Source: Aquanectria penicillioides (lineage: Eukaryota > Ascomycota > Sordariomycetes > Hypocreales > Nectriaceae). Taken from it: a DNA stretch of 64,000 bases. The DNA lies in assembly GCA_003415625.1 (NCBI GenBank), contig PYIU01000009.1:682001-746000 (forward strand), written 5' to 3'. The notes beneath the pieces were generated by a model, which was not told where the DNA came from, ran no database searches, and saw nothing but the letters and a program-made list of their open reading frames with translations. The translations under genes were made by a program, and so were the position numbers. Below are positions 26,689-37,253 of the stretch, in pieces (positions within the stretch are counted from its first letter, which is position 1; the number at the start of each line of letters is the position of its first letter).

Positions 26689-27879
26689 ATGGCTCCCTTG
26701 GATGCATCCAAGCTACGACTGAACTTCGCGACCAAACCCAAGAGTGTTCCTGCACTCGACTCGCCTGAAGTTCTTGATATCAAGGCGACAAGCGACCATA
26801 TGATCCTGGCCAAATAGAACTCAAAAGATGGCTGGGACGCTCCTCAACTTTTACCTTATGGTCCCCTCTCTCTGATGCCGTCGGCCAGTGCTCTGCAATA
26901 TGCTACTCAATGTTTCGAGGGCATGAAGGTCTTCCGTGGCCACGACGGTCGACTTCGCCTGTTTCGACCTGAATACAACTGCAGTCGTCTTTTTAACTCT
27001 GCTGCACGCATTTGTCTTCCTGTATTCGATGCTGCTGAACTCCTGAAGCTCATCCATAAGATTTGTACCATCGAAGCACCGAAATGGCTTCCCAAGGAGC
27101 AGCAGACTGGATCAGCACTATACATCAGGCCAACATTGATCGGCTCCGATGACAGCCTTGGATTCAAATTACCCGACGAAGCCATTCTATGCCTATTCCT
27201 GGTGTATTGGCCTGCACCAAAGCCCAATCTCGTCGCCAATGGCACACCGGGTCAACAGGGCTGCAGGCTCCTGGCCAGCAACGGATCCACCGTACGAGCA
27301 TTCCCTGGAGAAACTGGGGAAGCAAAAATCCGCGCAAATTACGGAATATCGTTGCTTGAGCACCCTCGAGCCAAAAGCGAGGGCTATGACCAGATCCTGT
27401 GGCTGTTTGGTGAGGACCGACAAATAACTGAAGCCGGCTCTACCAACATTTTTGTCATCTGGAAGACGGCATCAGGTTCGCTTCAATTGGTCACTCCTCC
27501 TCTAGACGGTGACAAATTGATCCTCGCGGGAGGTACAAGAAGAAGCCTTCTCGAGCTGTCGCGCAAGATGTTTACCCATGATCGCGTAGACGGCGCAGCA
27601 AAGTGCGAGGTTTTGGAGCAGAAAATCACCATGTTTGACGTCGAAAAGGCGGCGGATGAGGGGCGGCTTCAGGCCGTCTTTGTGGTGGGAACCGCATTCC
27701 AAATTCAATCGGTGAGGGAGATTGGCTTCAATGGCAAGGATATCAAGATCGCGGTCGAAGAGGTACCGCATGTGACCATTTTGAGGGAAAGACTGGCGGG
27801 CATTGTGTATGGAAATGAAGAAAGCGCATGGATGTCAATCGTCGACGAGAGCTGCAGCGCGCTTGGTCAGGTCGATTAA
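26689..27879 (+). CDS. branched-chain amino acid aminotransferase, in-frame TAG near N-terminus
   Basis: PLP-dependent fold-type IV aminotransferase (BCAT). The frame from the ATG at 26689 (MAPLDASKLRLNFATKPKS, VPALDSPEV, SDHMILAK) reaches a TAG at 26815-26817. It then continues in the same frame without a shift (NSKDGWDAPQLLPYGPLSLM) to the stop at 27879, 396 codons plus the stop if read through. Fungal BCATs normally have Trp at this position before the Asn, so TGG to TAG is the likely change. YATQCFEGMKVFRG, FRPEYNCSRL, the PLP Lys in GEAKIRANYG and TEAGSTNIFVIW are all present. An ATG at 26875 could give a 334-aa product lacking the first 62 residues. A five-codon in-frame mini-ORF (26671-26688) abuts the start codon. 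No intron signal removes the TAG. Recently broken gene or sequencing error. Confidence 0.85.
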
Positions 27880-28208
27880 TACGATGGAATTAGCCTCAAC
27901 CAGTGTCCCATGCTCTACTCTTTTGCAGCAGACTACATAGTATCAACCAGATTGGCTGAATTCACAAAAATGCCCAATCTGGCAATGACTTTCACACAAC
28001 CAAACCCGCCTCAAAGCCGAGATCGGATCCGTCCCACCCAAACTGACCCATCCGCTAGCACCTCACTGCACCAGCAGCAAAGACTAACCACAAAAGGCTT
28101 GACCGCAACCTATCTCACGTCAATCGCTCTCAGATTCTTCGTTTTTGAAGACCAGGGCATTGAACACGGCTACCTCCAGCCGCCAAAGTACGCCGTCTCC
28201 CTTCAGAA

Positions 28209-30078
28209 ATGCTTCCTCATCAAGAAACGAGTCCAGAGGAGCCGGTGCAAGTGGAGAATCTTCCCGACGAATCCTGGATGGCCTCGCCAGGAATCTCGGG
28301 GCCTTATCAGGATGGTGAGTGCCCCTGAGCCACGCCCAACGTACAGTATCAAGTGTCTTATCCGTCAATTCTGGGGTACAGCCTTGGGCTTGGATTTATC
28401 CGAGCTAGATATGAGGCTTGAATCAGTCGGTTCCGGTTACCAGGGTGGTTATGGGCCATGGAGCGCCGGTCCAGCCAATCCCTGGGATTTCTCAACTCCG
28501 GACGACCTATCTATCGGACAGGCACAAGACATCTCGGATCCAGAAGCCGTTCCTTTTGATCCTTCCTTCGCTACGGACTATCTGCGCTTCGATACTCCCC
28601 CCAGTCGGCAACGAGAGCAGTTATCTAGCGAAGCCCCCTCCGTCGGCCATGCCACGCCATATTCTGGCACTCTCTCAGCCAGGTTCCTCTCTATGTCCGG
28701 CCTTGAGAACCAAATTCAAAGTCCTCGGCAATCCAACTTTCAATCTCAAGGCTTCAACTTTCCGATTCCCTGCAGCCCCCACTCGACTCTTCCACGCCGC
28801 CGAAGCCGATATCTACGGGCTTCCCAGAACTCAACCTCGCCAATTGCTATCCCTTCGCCGGCAAAAGATAGCGCCCTAGACCCTATGCAAAGATGGCAGG
28901 ATTCCCCCCCCGAGACTGAGGCGGCTTCGTTGACTGCGATTGCCGGTGCGTTGCGAAATGCTCTCCCGCGCCCCAGCTCCTCTGAGAGCTTGCGAGGCCG
29001 CAGAGTCATGACCAGAGTCGCCTCAGCCACAAGTTTAAACAGCGAAAGAACTAGTCACTCTTCCAGGTCTGCAAATTCAGCTCTCTCTTCCTTCTCAAGA
29101 GACTTTCTAACCCGTTCAACCTCGCGCGGGGCTGTCACCAAATCGAAACGCGCCAAAGGCACTTCCTACGAACGACGAACCTTTCAATGTACCTTCTGCT
29201 GCGATTCGTTCAAAAGCAAGTACGATTGGACTCGCCATGAGAAATCTCTCCATCTAAATCTCGAGGGATGGATCTGCACGCCTCATGGAGGCGCTGTCAT
29301 ATCGCCCACCACTGGGGAAAGTCACTGCGCGTACTGCAACATGCGCTCTCCCACGCTAGAACATCTCGAAACTCACAACCACGACGCATGCCAAACAAGC
29401 AAGGCCCCTCACATATTTAACCGTAAAGATCACCTTGCCCAGCATCTCAGACTAACACATCAGTTGGAAACTCTACCTCTGATTGACGACTGGAAAATCG
29501 AGGCTCCGCCAGTGACATCACGATGCGGTTTCTGCGATGCTACGATAGACACATGGCAAGACCGCGCAAATCACCTAGCGCAGCATTTCAAAAAGGGGAA
29601 AACTATGGACGATTGGAAAGGGGACCATTTTTTTGAACCATCCATCGCAGAAATGGTTATGAACGCAATCCCTCCATATCTAATTGCAAATGAGGCGAAG
29701 AGCCCAGTGCCTTTCTCTGCTACAGACTCGAGTTCCAAGGACCATGTATCGCAAATCCATAAATCTCAAGAGACCTGGACCGCCGACACTCTAGATAACG
29801 ACAAGAACTTTGACGGGGAGCCATCATCAGGGGCAGGGGAAAAGGCAGAGGCAAACGGCAACACCGCGTCGTTTATCCAAATATTAACCCTGGGATTGGG
29901 GCGTTATGCGCGAAAACAGATGCGGCTCGGCGTCATGCCAACAGACGAAATGTTTCAAACAGAATCAAGAAGGTTAATATTTGGAACAGACGATGCGTTT
30001 GAGCAAACCATTGCAGACAATAGCGAGTGGCTTGCTGCGTTTCGATCGGAAAATGTGAGCAGAGGCGCTGAAGAATAA
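28209..30078 (+). CDS. C2H2 zinc-finger transcription factor
   Basis: Fungal nuclear C2H2 protein of 600 aa in two exons, 28209-28314 and 28382-30078. The 67-nt intron (GTGAGT...ACAG) joins GPYQD to ALGLDLSELDMRLES. An open frame running straight through this intron from 27910 reads the upstream exon in the wrong frame, so I prefer the ATG at 28209 (MLPHQETSPEEPVQVENLPD). The first 330 residues are Ser/Pro-rich and acidic. Fingers begin with FQCTFCCDSFKSKYDWTRH...H, then HCAYC...H, NRKDHLAQHLRLTH, and RCGFCDATIDTWQDRANHLAQH. Their irregular spacing is typical of a large ascomycete family without a known target. It lies 330 bp downstream of the aminotransferase on the same strand. Confidence 0.85.
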
Positions 30079-30842
30079 CCAACACTCTATAGCCTCAAAA
30101 CTCAATCACATGAGATTCATTGCGTACTATTGGTCAATTCCGTATGCTTCTTCTCCAAGTGTAGTATACCAAACGCCGTAGCTGCCTCGAGCAACTAAAA
30201 GATTGCCTGTGTAAACTCGGTCCTGCCAACAGGCTCCGACTTCGGAATTGTGTGTCCAATCAAGAAAATATTGAACATCAGAAAGTTTGAGAGAGGGCGT
30301 GGGAATGTCAAAAACTACCAGATAAGGGCGTGAGGAGTGGGGCACAGGGCGTGCGCCTTCAACACCATGTCTAGGAAGGGCGTGGTAATATTGTGGAATT
30401 CCAGATATCGACAGGTATAATCATTTCCCATAGGGTTTTCAGCGTTTTCGTCATTTCACAGACTGATTCATTCTTCGTTGAACGATGCATTAGTTCAATG
30501 TTGCACTATTTACTAGTGTACCGCCAGGACGGTTGAGCAACTACAAATTGGTATAAGAAACTTGCTGAAACGTGGCAAAAGAAGAACAGATTCCGACAAC
30601 AACCTGAACGGCTCAAGATCTACAGAAGAACAGAAATTTGGAAAATCCACCTTCGCCAAGTGGTGAACTAGCTCTTGCACCACAACCATCCTTGCAAGCC
30701 CAGTTTAATGTCCATAGGCCTCCCTCAGCATGAATCCCCCCAGGGAGGTCATATGGCTGTCTATCGGTTCCAGCCCAGATTCATCTTCATACAACATATC
30801 ATCATATAGAGATGGCCCCCGTCGAGTGCTAAACGGTTAGGA
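30079..30842. other. intergenic between convergent genes
   Basis: 3' flanks of the C2H2 gene (plus) and the Ypk1 kinase (minus). A 72-codon minus frame at 30127-30345 has no recognisable family and is not called. Confidence 0.5.
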
Positions 30843-32937
30843 TTATTCCATAAATCCGGGCCCTTTGATGCTGCCTCCCGCATCGCTCAGTCCGGCGACG
30901 GGTCGGTTGTAACTAAATCCTGCAAACATTTGTTGCATAGTCTGAGAAAGAACGGGGCCCTCAACAAAAGAGTCTTGAGGTGTCTCTTCTGTGAAGATGG
31001 GCTCGATGTGTTTCGTATCCGCAGCATCAGCCTGCGCAAGTCAATAATCAGTGATGTGGGTCATTGTAGAATTAAGGAGTTTGTGCTTACCACGTTCGGT
31101 TTGAAGGTTGGCTCGTACTTCCGCTGGAGCAACTTTCTCCAGTCAATATCCTGGAAGAAAGGATGCGACTTGATTTCAGCCGACCCATTGGCTCCGAGAC
31201 GTCGGCTGGGGTCTCGGTCAAGAAGTCGTGTCAAGAGATCTTTAGCTGCCGGGGGTACTATTTCAGGTCCTGGGAAGGCGAGCGGCTGTGAGAGGATCTT
31301 CCGATACATCTCATTTGTTACTTCGTCGTAGAAAGGGGGCAGTCCTGTTAACATCTCGTACAGCAAGACCCCAAGGGTCCACCAATCAACAGTTTTGTTG
31401 TACCCTTGACCGAGCAAAACTTCCGGCGCAAGGTACTCTGGAGTGCCGCAGAACGTGCGGGTTTGATCCTCGTCCTTCATCTCCAACTTGCACAAACCGA
31501 AATCGCAGAGGGCGATGTGGCCCTGGTAGTCGAGCAGAATGTTTTCGGGCTTCAGGTCTCGGTAAATAACGTTAAATCCGTGCAGGCACTCAAGTGCACA
31601 GAGAAGTTCGGCAGTGTAGAAACGAGATCGATTGATATCAAATCGTCGTTCGACTGTGAGATGATGGAACAACTCTCCGCCATTGACAAAGGCCAGCACA
31701 AAATAAAGCTTGCCGGGTGATTGAAAGCTGAACTTCAGCGGGACAATGAAAGGGTTGTTGATCTGTGCGAGCACAGATCGCTCAGCCATGGTGTGGGTGA
31801 CTTCGGAGCGTGAGATGATTTTCGATTTTTGGATCGTTTTCAAGGCGTAGATGCGATTCGTGTCCTTCTTCCGAACTTGCATCACTTTGCCGAAGCTGCC
31901 TTTGCCGATGACTTTGAGGAGATCAAAGTTGGCAACACTAAGCTTTTGCTCCAGGTTTTCCTTGTACTCGACTCCAATGCGGATTTTTCCTGTTCCGTAT
32001 TGTAAATTGAACCAGCCAACTCCAGCAAACCCTCGCGACAAATCCTGGTCATGACCAGATCCAGCTGGGCTGGAAGGGTCCATGGGTTCGAACCGTGGGT
32101 TTAAACGAACGATTCCGAGGAATATGTCCTGTGCCCGGCCCGAGCCAGGCGCGGCATCGGGGTTTCGTATGAAAAGGTGGACGACAAGTTCTGAAGGTCC
32201 TGACACATCAAACTTGTACTGAGTGTTGGAGCCAGCCCAAAAGGGGTTCTCTGGGTTTCCATCGACAGCGTTGATGAAGATCTGAACCTTGTCGAAGTCT
32301 ACCAAGGCGTATGGCATGTACTTGCCGGAAACTCGGCCATGGTTGGTTGCTATCCCCCTAAATCCACGTCCCGACGAAGAATGAGATGAAGCTACGCCGC
32401 CATCATTCATTCCAGAGCGGCTTCCATTTGAGCGAGAATTTGAATGGTGGTGGTGCGATGAGAAGATGTTTTGGTACTGTTCAGGGAGCGAGAGGCCGCG
32501 AGCTTCGTGGAGGGTGAAGACAAGAATTCCAGGCTTTGGCTTTTTCGTTACAGGACTCTGGCTGGGGGTGTCTGACCGAGCTGCCATGGTCAGAAAAGTG
32601 TCTAGTGCTTATTTACGCACCCAAATCCGACATACCCTCGGGGACAACAATGGTCGCGGCGGCGTCTTCTGAACTTCTAGCCGATGACGGTTGACTCTTA
32701 TCCGCAGCTGTGGACGAAGCACTGGGGGTGGATCTCGAGAAGCTTGGCAGAGAGCCCAAATGGGTCTCTTTCAATTCTACATCCTGCAGTGTTAGCGGCA
32801 TCGCCGAGTTCGAGGTGCGAAAACGCGGGTTGTGGTCGCGTTGGGTCAGGCCTGGAGAGAGGCCGCCCCACCGGCCACCGGGGATAGAGAGTGAGCATCT
32901 GCGACTTACTTTTCGTCAGCTTCCAGGGCCCGGACAT
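30843..32937 (-). CDS. ypk1: AGC serine/threonine kinase Ypk1 (YpkA)
   Basis: AGC kinase of the Ypk/SGK type. In yeasts and aspergilli it acts downstream of TORC2 and Pkh in sphingolipid and membrane-stress signalling. Four exons: 32937-32910, 32776-32621, 32580-31091 and 31031-30843, giving 620 aa. The first exon is only 28 nt (MSGPWKLTK) and joins to KLKETHLGSLPSFS, the conserved start of fungal Ypk proteins. A C2-like N-terminal region runs to about residue 280. The kinase domain begins FDLLKVIGKGSFGKV and has catalytic YRDLKPENILLD, CDFGLCK and activation loop TRTFCGTPEYLAPE. The C-terminal exon carries the turn-motif region and the hydrophobic motif MFAGFSYN. The ATG at 32587 is a tempting but wrong start, inside an intron acceptor region. 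Confidence 0.95.
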
Positions 32938-33609
32938 GACGCTTTCTTCGGAGTGCCTCAGCTGAGTCTGTATCGATCCCGGATGTTTTTTTTTCTTTTG
33001 CAAAAGCTTCGCCGCTCGGTTGAAGCGACGTGGCGAGTTGTTTGAGTGTGGTTCGACGAGGGGCAATCGTCTGTTTACCGCGTTCCATGCACAGCCTCCC
33101 AAACGACAAGGGATATTCAAGGAGGCGATTAGTAATCCGGATATGGATATACCTGGGGAAATTGGTTCACCAAGTGTTTGAGGGGCGGTGTACTGGGTCT
33201 GGTCTCGTTGTTTGATTAATGCTGCCCCATTTCTATGCCAACGAGCGTGTGTCCGGGTTATTCGTTCCCCGGATAATCAGAGCCATTTCCCTACCAATGC
33301 TACGTCATGAGGTCAGCCACCTGCAGGCGGGGTCAACAGCTCCTCCCTGTTTGGTAATAGCAACCGAAGCAACTTCCGCGTACACGCTCCTCGCAAGTTT
33401 ATTACCTCTTTGGTCAGCTGCGATGGGCTTGCCCAGCAAGTATCTTCCTGGGCAGGTGTTACTCACTGAGTCACTGTTGAAACTTGAGACAAGCACCCTG
33501 GTCCCGTGCCCCAGTGCAATCATGTGGGTTTCATTGTCGATGAGAGCGTAACTCAGAACAATGAATCAATAGAAGAAAAGAAAGAAGCACAATTCACAAC
33601 ATTCACAAT
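32938..33609. other. intergenic, promoter of Ypk1 gene
   Basis: This is the 5' side of ypk1 and the 3' side of the deaminase-fold gene, both on the minus strand. No gene is seen. Confidence 0.55.
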
Positions 33610-35263
33610 CTATGAATCACTGTTTTCAAAGCTCACGCCACCACCCTCTCCACCATCATCCGATTCATCCTCCTCCAGCACAGTCAACGAAGACCGTGGT
33701 GAATCTTCCGCAATGCTCATGTTCGATACCATCGAAAGGATTTCGCCGGTATTTGAGCCACCGAAAAAATAGCCAGGCAATGCCGATGAACTGTTTGAAT
33801 CATGCCTCTTGCCTTGTAGTACTTTGTCCCGAAGAACTCTCAGTGCATCAGCTTGAACATTCCCGCGCATAATCTGGAGAATATGAACGTGAGCCATCAT
33901 CACCGAAGGTCCTTGATCCACGAACATGTCTGGAAGTCGCCAGTTTGGATACAGGTTGCGGTGAGATGGTCGAACAGTGATCTGATCCGGGTGGGCATTG
34001 AAGTAATATGCGCAGAGCCGACATGTTGGTTTGCTGGTCCCGATATATTTCCATCCGTTCCAGAATTGCTCATCTCGAGCTATGCCTCGCATTAATAGCT
34101 CGTTGTGAAGATGAACTTCAGCATGAACATAGGGCCTGAAGGTCCTTGTCCTGATTTGCTTTTGAATTAGCCCATCAAGGTCGAGCTTTTGCATGTGACC
34201 TGCCTGTTCTATGTACCAATCCAGGTCGGGTTTCTCCAGCGACATAGATCGCAATATGTCTTCAGCTGTAAGACTTGCGTCCTGAATCGGCCTTCTCATC
34301 TTTTCGCTTGACGTAATCCATTCTACTTGAATGTTGTTGAAAAGATACTCCCAGCGCCTCGCGGCAGCCACTATCACTTCAGTAGCTTGGCGGTAGGAGA
34401 GCAATCGCCCAAGGTAGTGGCGTAGCCCACACCAAGCTTCCGAGTTCGAAAATTCTCCATCTTTTGCCTTTGTCAATATTGCCTCGTGAACTTCAGATTC
34501 TTTTATCGCATGGATCGATTTGATCAGAGTTTCGCAGTCACTAAGAACTACAGCCAAATTAGGACTAGTATACACCCGTCGGGGCTCATGAGGAACTCAC
34601 ATTTATCTTTAGCTCCATCGAACGATAAAGCATCCTGAGGAAAAGAGGCCTTGATTTTCAGATTGAAAAGGTCATCTTCGAGGGTCGAGTCTAATCGGAT
34701 CAACTTAGTTGTTCAATTTATCAAGGGGAGGGTTCTTGAGACATACCTTTGATAGGGCCCTTTCTCTGACAATCCGCAATACACTCTCCGAGAAAAAATT
34801 TCAAGTTCTTTATATACTCGCCAATTCGCGGCAGGTTAAAGAATAGAATCTTCCAGAGCACTTGTTTCGCCAACGGTCGTGCCCGGAGATTGGATTGATT
34901 CATTCCAATAAAGCGGAGCAGGGAGAACAAGAAATTTGTCACTTCAGTAAGCTCTTCGTCAGTTCTTTGGTTAGACGAAAGCAGATATTCAGGGCCATCG
35001 TCTCCCCTTAGAACAGAAATACTGGTTATAGTCTTCCCCCCTCGTTCATTATCACACACCTGAGCCAGCTTGTTGACGAAGGACTGGAAAGCCTGATACT
35101 GTGTGAGGAGGGAGTCGCTGTCGGTTATGGCCGAGGCGTCAAAGCCAGCCCCATCCTTCTTACAAGCCGCAGTCAGAGCGACTTCAAAGATTATTCCCAA
35201 GTAAAAAGATCTTTGAAGATCCTCATGGCTTGGAATAAGGGCTCTGGCGTCTGATGAGGTCAC
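33610..35263 (-). CDS. OTT_1508-type deaminase-fold protein, function unknown
   Basis: Exons 35263-34747, 34690-34601 and 34547-33610 join in frame to about 514 codons plus the stop. The last exon contains FRPYVHAEVHLHNELL (HAE) followed about 45 residues later by GTSKPTCRLCAYYF (C-x2-C). This is the zinc-site signature of the cytidine-deaminase fold in the arrangement of the fungal OTT_1508 family. The N-terminal 250 residues are helical without a known domain. The C-terminus is Ser-rich and very acidic (EEDESDDGGEGGG). The 5' end is uncertain: no in-frame ATG lies in the first exon before residue 116, so a start exon upstream of 35263 probably exists. A GTAAGT donor at about 35341 and an acceptor at about 35265 are candidates, but no clean ATG frame could be joined. 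Whether it is catalytic, and on what, is unknown. Confidence 0.72.
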
Positions 35264-36255
35264 TGAGTAGACGCAGTCAGTCCTATGTGACGTTGACGGG
35301 AGAAGAAAGAGACATATGTTGATAAAGAAAGGTTTTGACTTACTTTTGATCGACTGTATACTAGTAATTCGAATCCGGTCAACTCAATTGCTTGTATTTT
35401 TGTCGTGTGTGGCTTGATGAGCACCGATTTCAGTATGCATATATAGGTTGACCTGGAGTTGGGTGACTCTTTATACTAACAAAGGTAGTCACATTTGTAA
35501 TTTTGGCGCATTTCAAAAGTTCTTCCCAAGTCTTCGTTCGCCAAGATCATTATTCTTTGTCTTCATTTTGTTCATGTGCTCAAAGTCAAACCTCATGGCC
35601 CCAGGTCGCGAATTGCGGTGTTTTCGGCGCAGTGGTGTCAGAGTGCCATCGCTAATGCGGGAGGCCCCCATTTCTGAGCAAATAATATGTGGTCAAGGAT
35701 ACGGATGATTTTCAAAGCCTCACTCATGGCACTTTCAGAGGGAGGCCCAACAAGGCGTTCAGGCTCCAATGTAGCATTGAACGGCTTGCAAGAAAGGCTC
35801 AGAAAATCATGGAAGCTTCATGTTGCAATTCATTGGTGTTTTTTCCTGAATGTGTGCAAACGGGCAGAAGCTGAACTAGCCATGTGAAATATGAACATGG
35901 CCACGTCACCACACCATTGAAATTTCAGATGCCTCCCGCAGAAAATAGGCGGTAAATCTTGGAAGGACTTTCCTTCTCAATCTTGGTGGCATTTCTTTTT
36001 CAGAACATCATTCGCTCCAACTGAAGATAAAAGCTCAGCAAGCTCCTCGAACATTTGTAGCTCCTTCAAACGGTGAATCACTTCCATCAAACCCAAAAAC
36101 GTTTTCAGACACGCAGAGAAACTGAGAATTTTACCCATATGCGAGACGGCATTGGTATGTTCCTGTGCTTCAATAACAGTTATTCCATTGTTTTCAACAT
36201 GCGTCGATCCATATCTAAAATCTAACACTGAAAAGAAGATCATACCCAAGCCATA
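35264..36255. other. intergenic between divergent genes, with one doubtful minus ORF
   Basis: This region should contain the missing first exon of the deaminase gene. A minus-strand frame of 105 codons (36294-35977) has a helical, charged C-terminal half (FLGLMEVIHRLKELQMFEEL) but no family I recognise. Its 5' end overlaps the start of the C2H2 gene on the other strand. I cannot decide whether it is real. Confidence 0.4.
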
Positions 36256-37132
36256 ATGGCGTTCCGAGCTGGGGCACAAGATCCCACGTTGCAAGAAAGG
36301 GAGTATATAGAATACTCAGGCGATGGAGGTGCCTCCTTTGTCTCCAACCAGCCAACTCAAGAATCCGGGGTATTCTTTTCAAATCTTGCCTATAGTTATA
36401 ATAATACGGAGCTCACAGAGAGCCCAGGTCAGTCTGGCTATCACTCAGCGTCAGCAGCAACATTGTATCCTCTTCAACCCCAGAACCCACCATCGGAGGC
36501 ATAGTCTCCGTTCGGCATGCAGTTGGACGACGAAGATTTCAACTTCATCGACACTCAACAGCAAATGGGTTCTCAGGGTTATCCGGATACTAGTATGCTC
36601 GATATTGACTATGATCATATTGGATACGAAGAAGCAGGGCCCAGCGACGCGGGGCCTTACCATGCTTCAGATACCGGTGGCCCCTCAAGTGCAGGTAAAT
36701 CGTCAAAGTCAAAGTCAAAGTTAAGATCTAAAGCAAGGTTGACTTCCAAAGTGTATCCATGCGAAACCTGCGACGAATCTTTTTTCAAACGCGACAAGTT
36801 GAAGTATAGTTTCCTACGAAAGCTCCCTCGAAAGGCATTTAGGTTGCTAATCTTATCTCAGCAAACATATCCGTCAAAAGCATGATCCTCACATCCCATG
36901 TGAAGCTCCCAATTGCGAAAACAGGTATCCCTCAAGGGACGATATGTATCGTCATCTTCGAAGTGTTCACCCTCTTTTCGCTGAAGATCCTCAAAATGGG
37001 ATTCCAGATGGGGGAGCATTCTGCACCGAGGTTAACTGCAATGAGTATTTCCCTCAGGCGTATAACCGCAAGCGACACGTTCGGGAGAAGCATCATGGCG
37101 AGAAGAGGAAGCGCAAATCACCAAGGTCTTGA
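36256..37132 (+). CDS. C2H2 zinc-finger protein with in-frame TAG
   Basis: Small C2H2 protein. Exon 1 runs to 36800 and exon 2 starts at 36863 (GTATAG...CTCAG intron). The join restores KRDKLNKHIRQKH and then CEAPNCENRYPSRDDMYRHLRSVH and CTEVNCNEYF...RKRHVREKH, so three fingers: C-x2-C-x12-H-x4-H first, then two C-x4-C types, followed by a basic tail KRKRKSPRS. The frame from ATG 36256 (MAFRAGAQDPTLQEREYIEY) meets TAG at 36502-36504 and continues in the same frame to SPFGMQLDDEDFNF. Either translation starts at ATG 36517, making the first 82 codons an in-frame upstream ORF, or a longer protein is interrupted. A weak 135-nt intron (36370-36504) could also remove the stop in frame. The Ser/Tyr/Gln-rich upstream part looks protein-like. 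Confidence 0.75.
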
Positions 37133-37253
37133 TTTTCAACGACTTTAGGCAGCTGCAGTTGGTCACATCGTTCAAACAACAGATCATTCGTTACATCTTT
37201 TTCCTAGGGTTCGAATTCACTCGCTACATTCTCTACCAACCACCTTCTTTCGA

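Noticed and set aside
27910..28320. N-terminal extension of the C2H2 frame as one 722-aa protein
   Set aside because: It reads through a GTGAGT...ACAG intron in the wrong frame. The other frame of the upstream exon joins cleanly to the conserved part.
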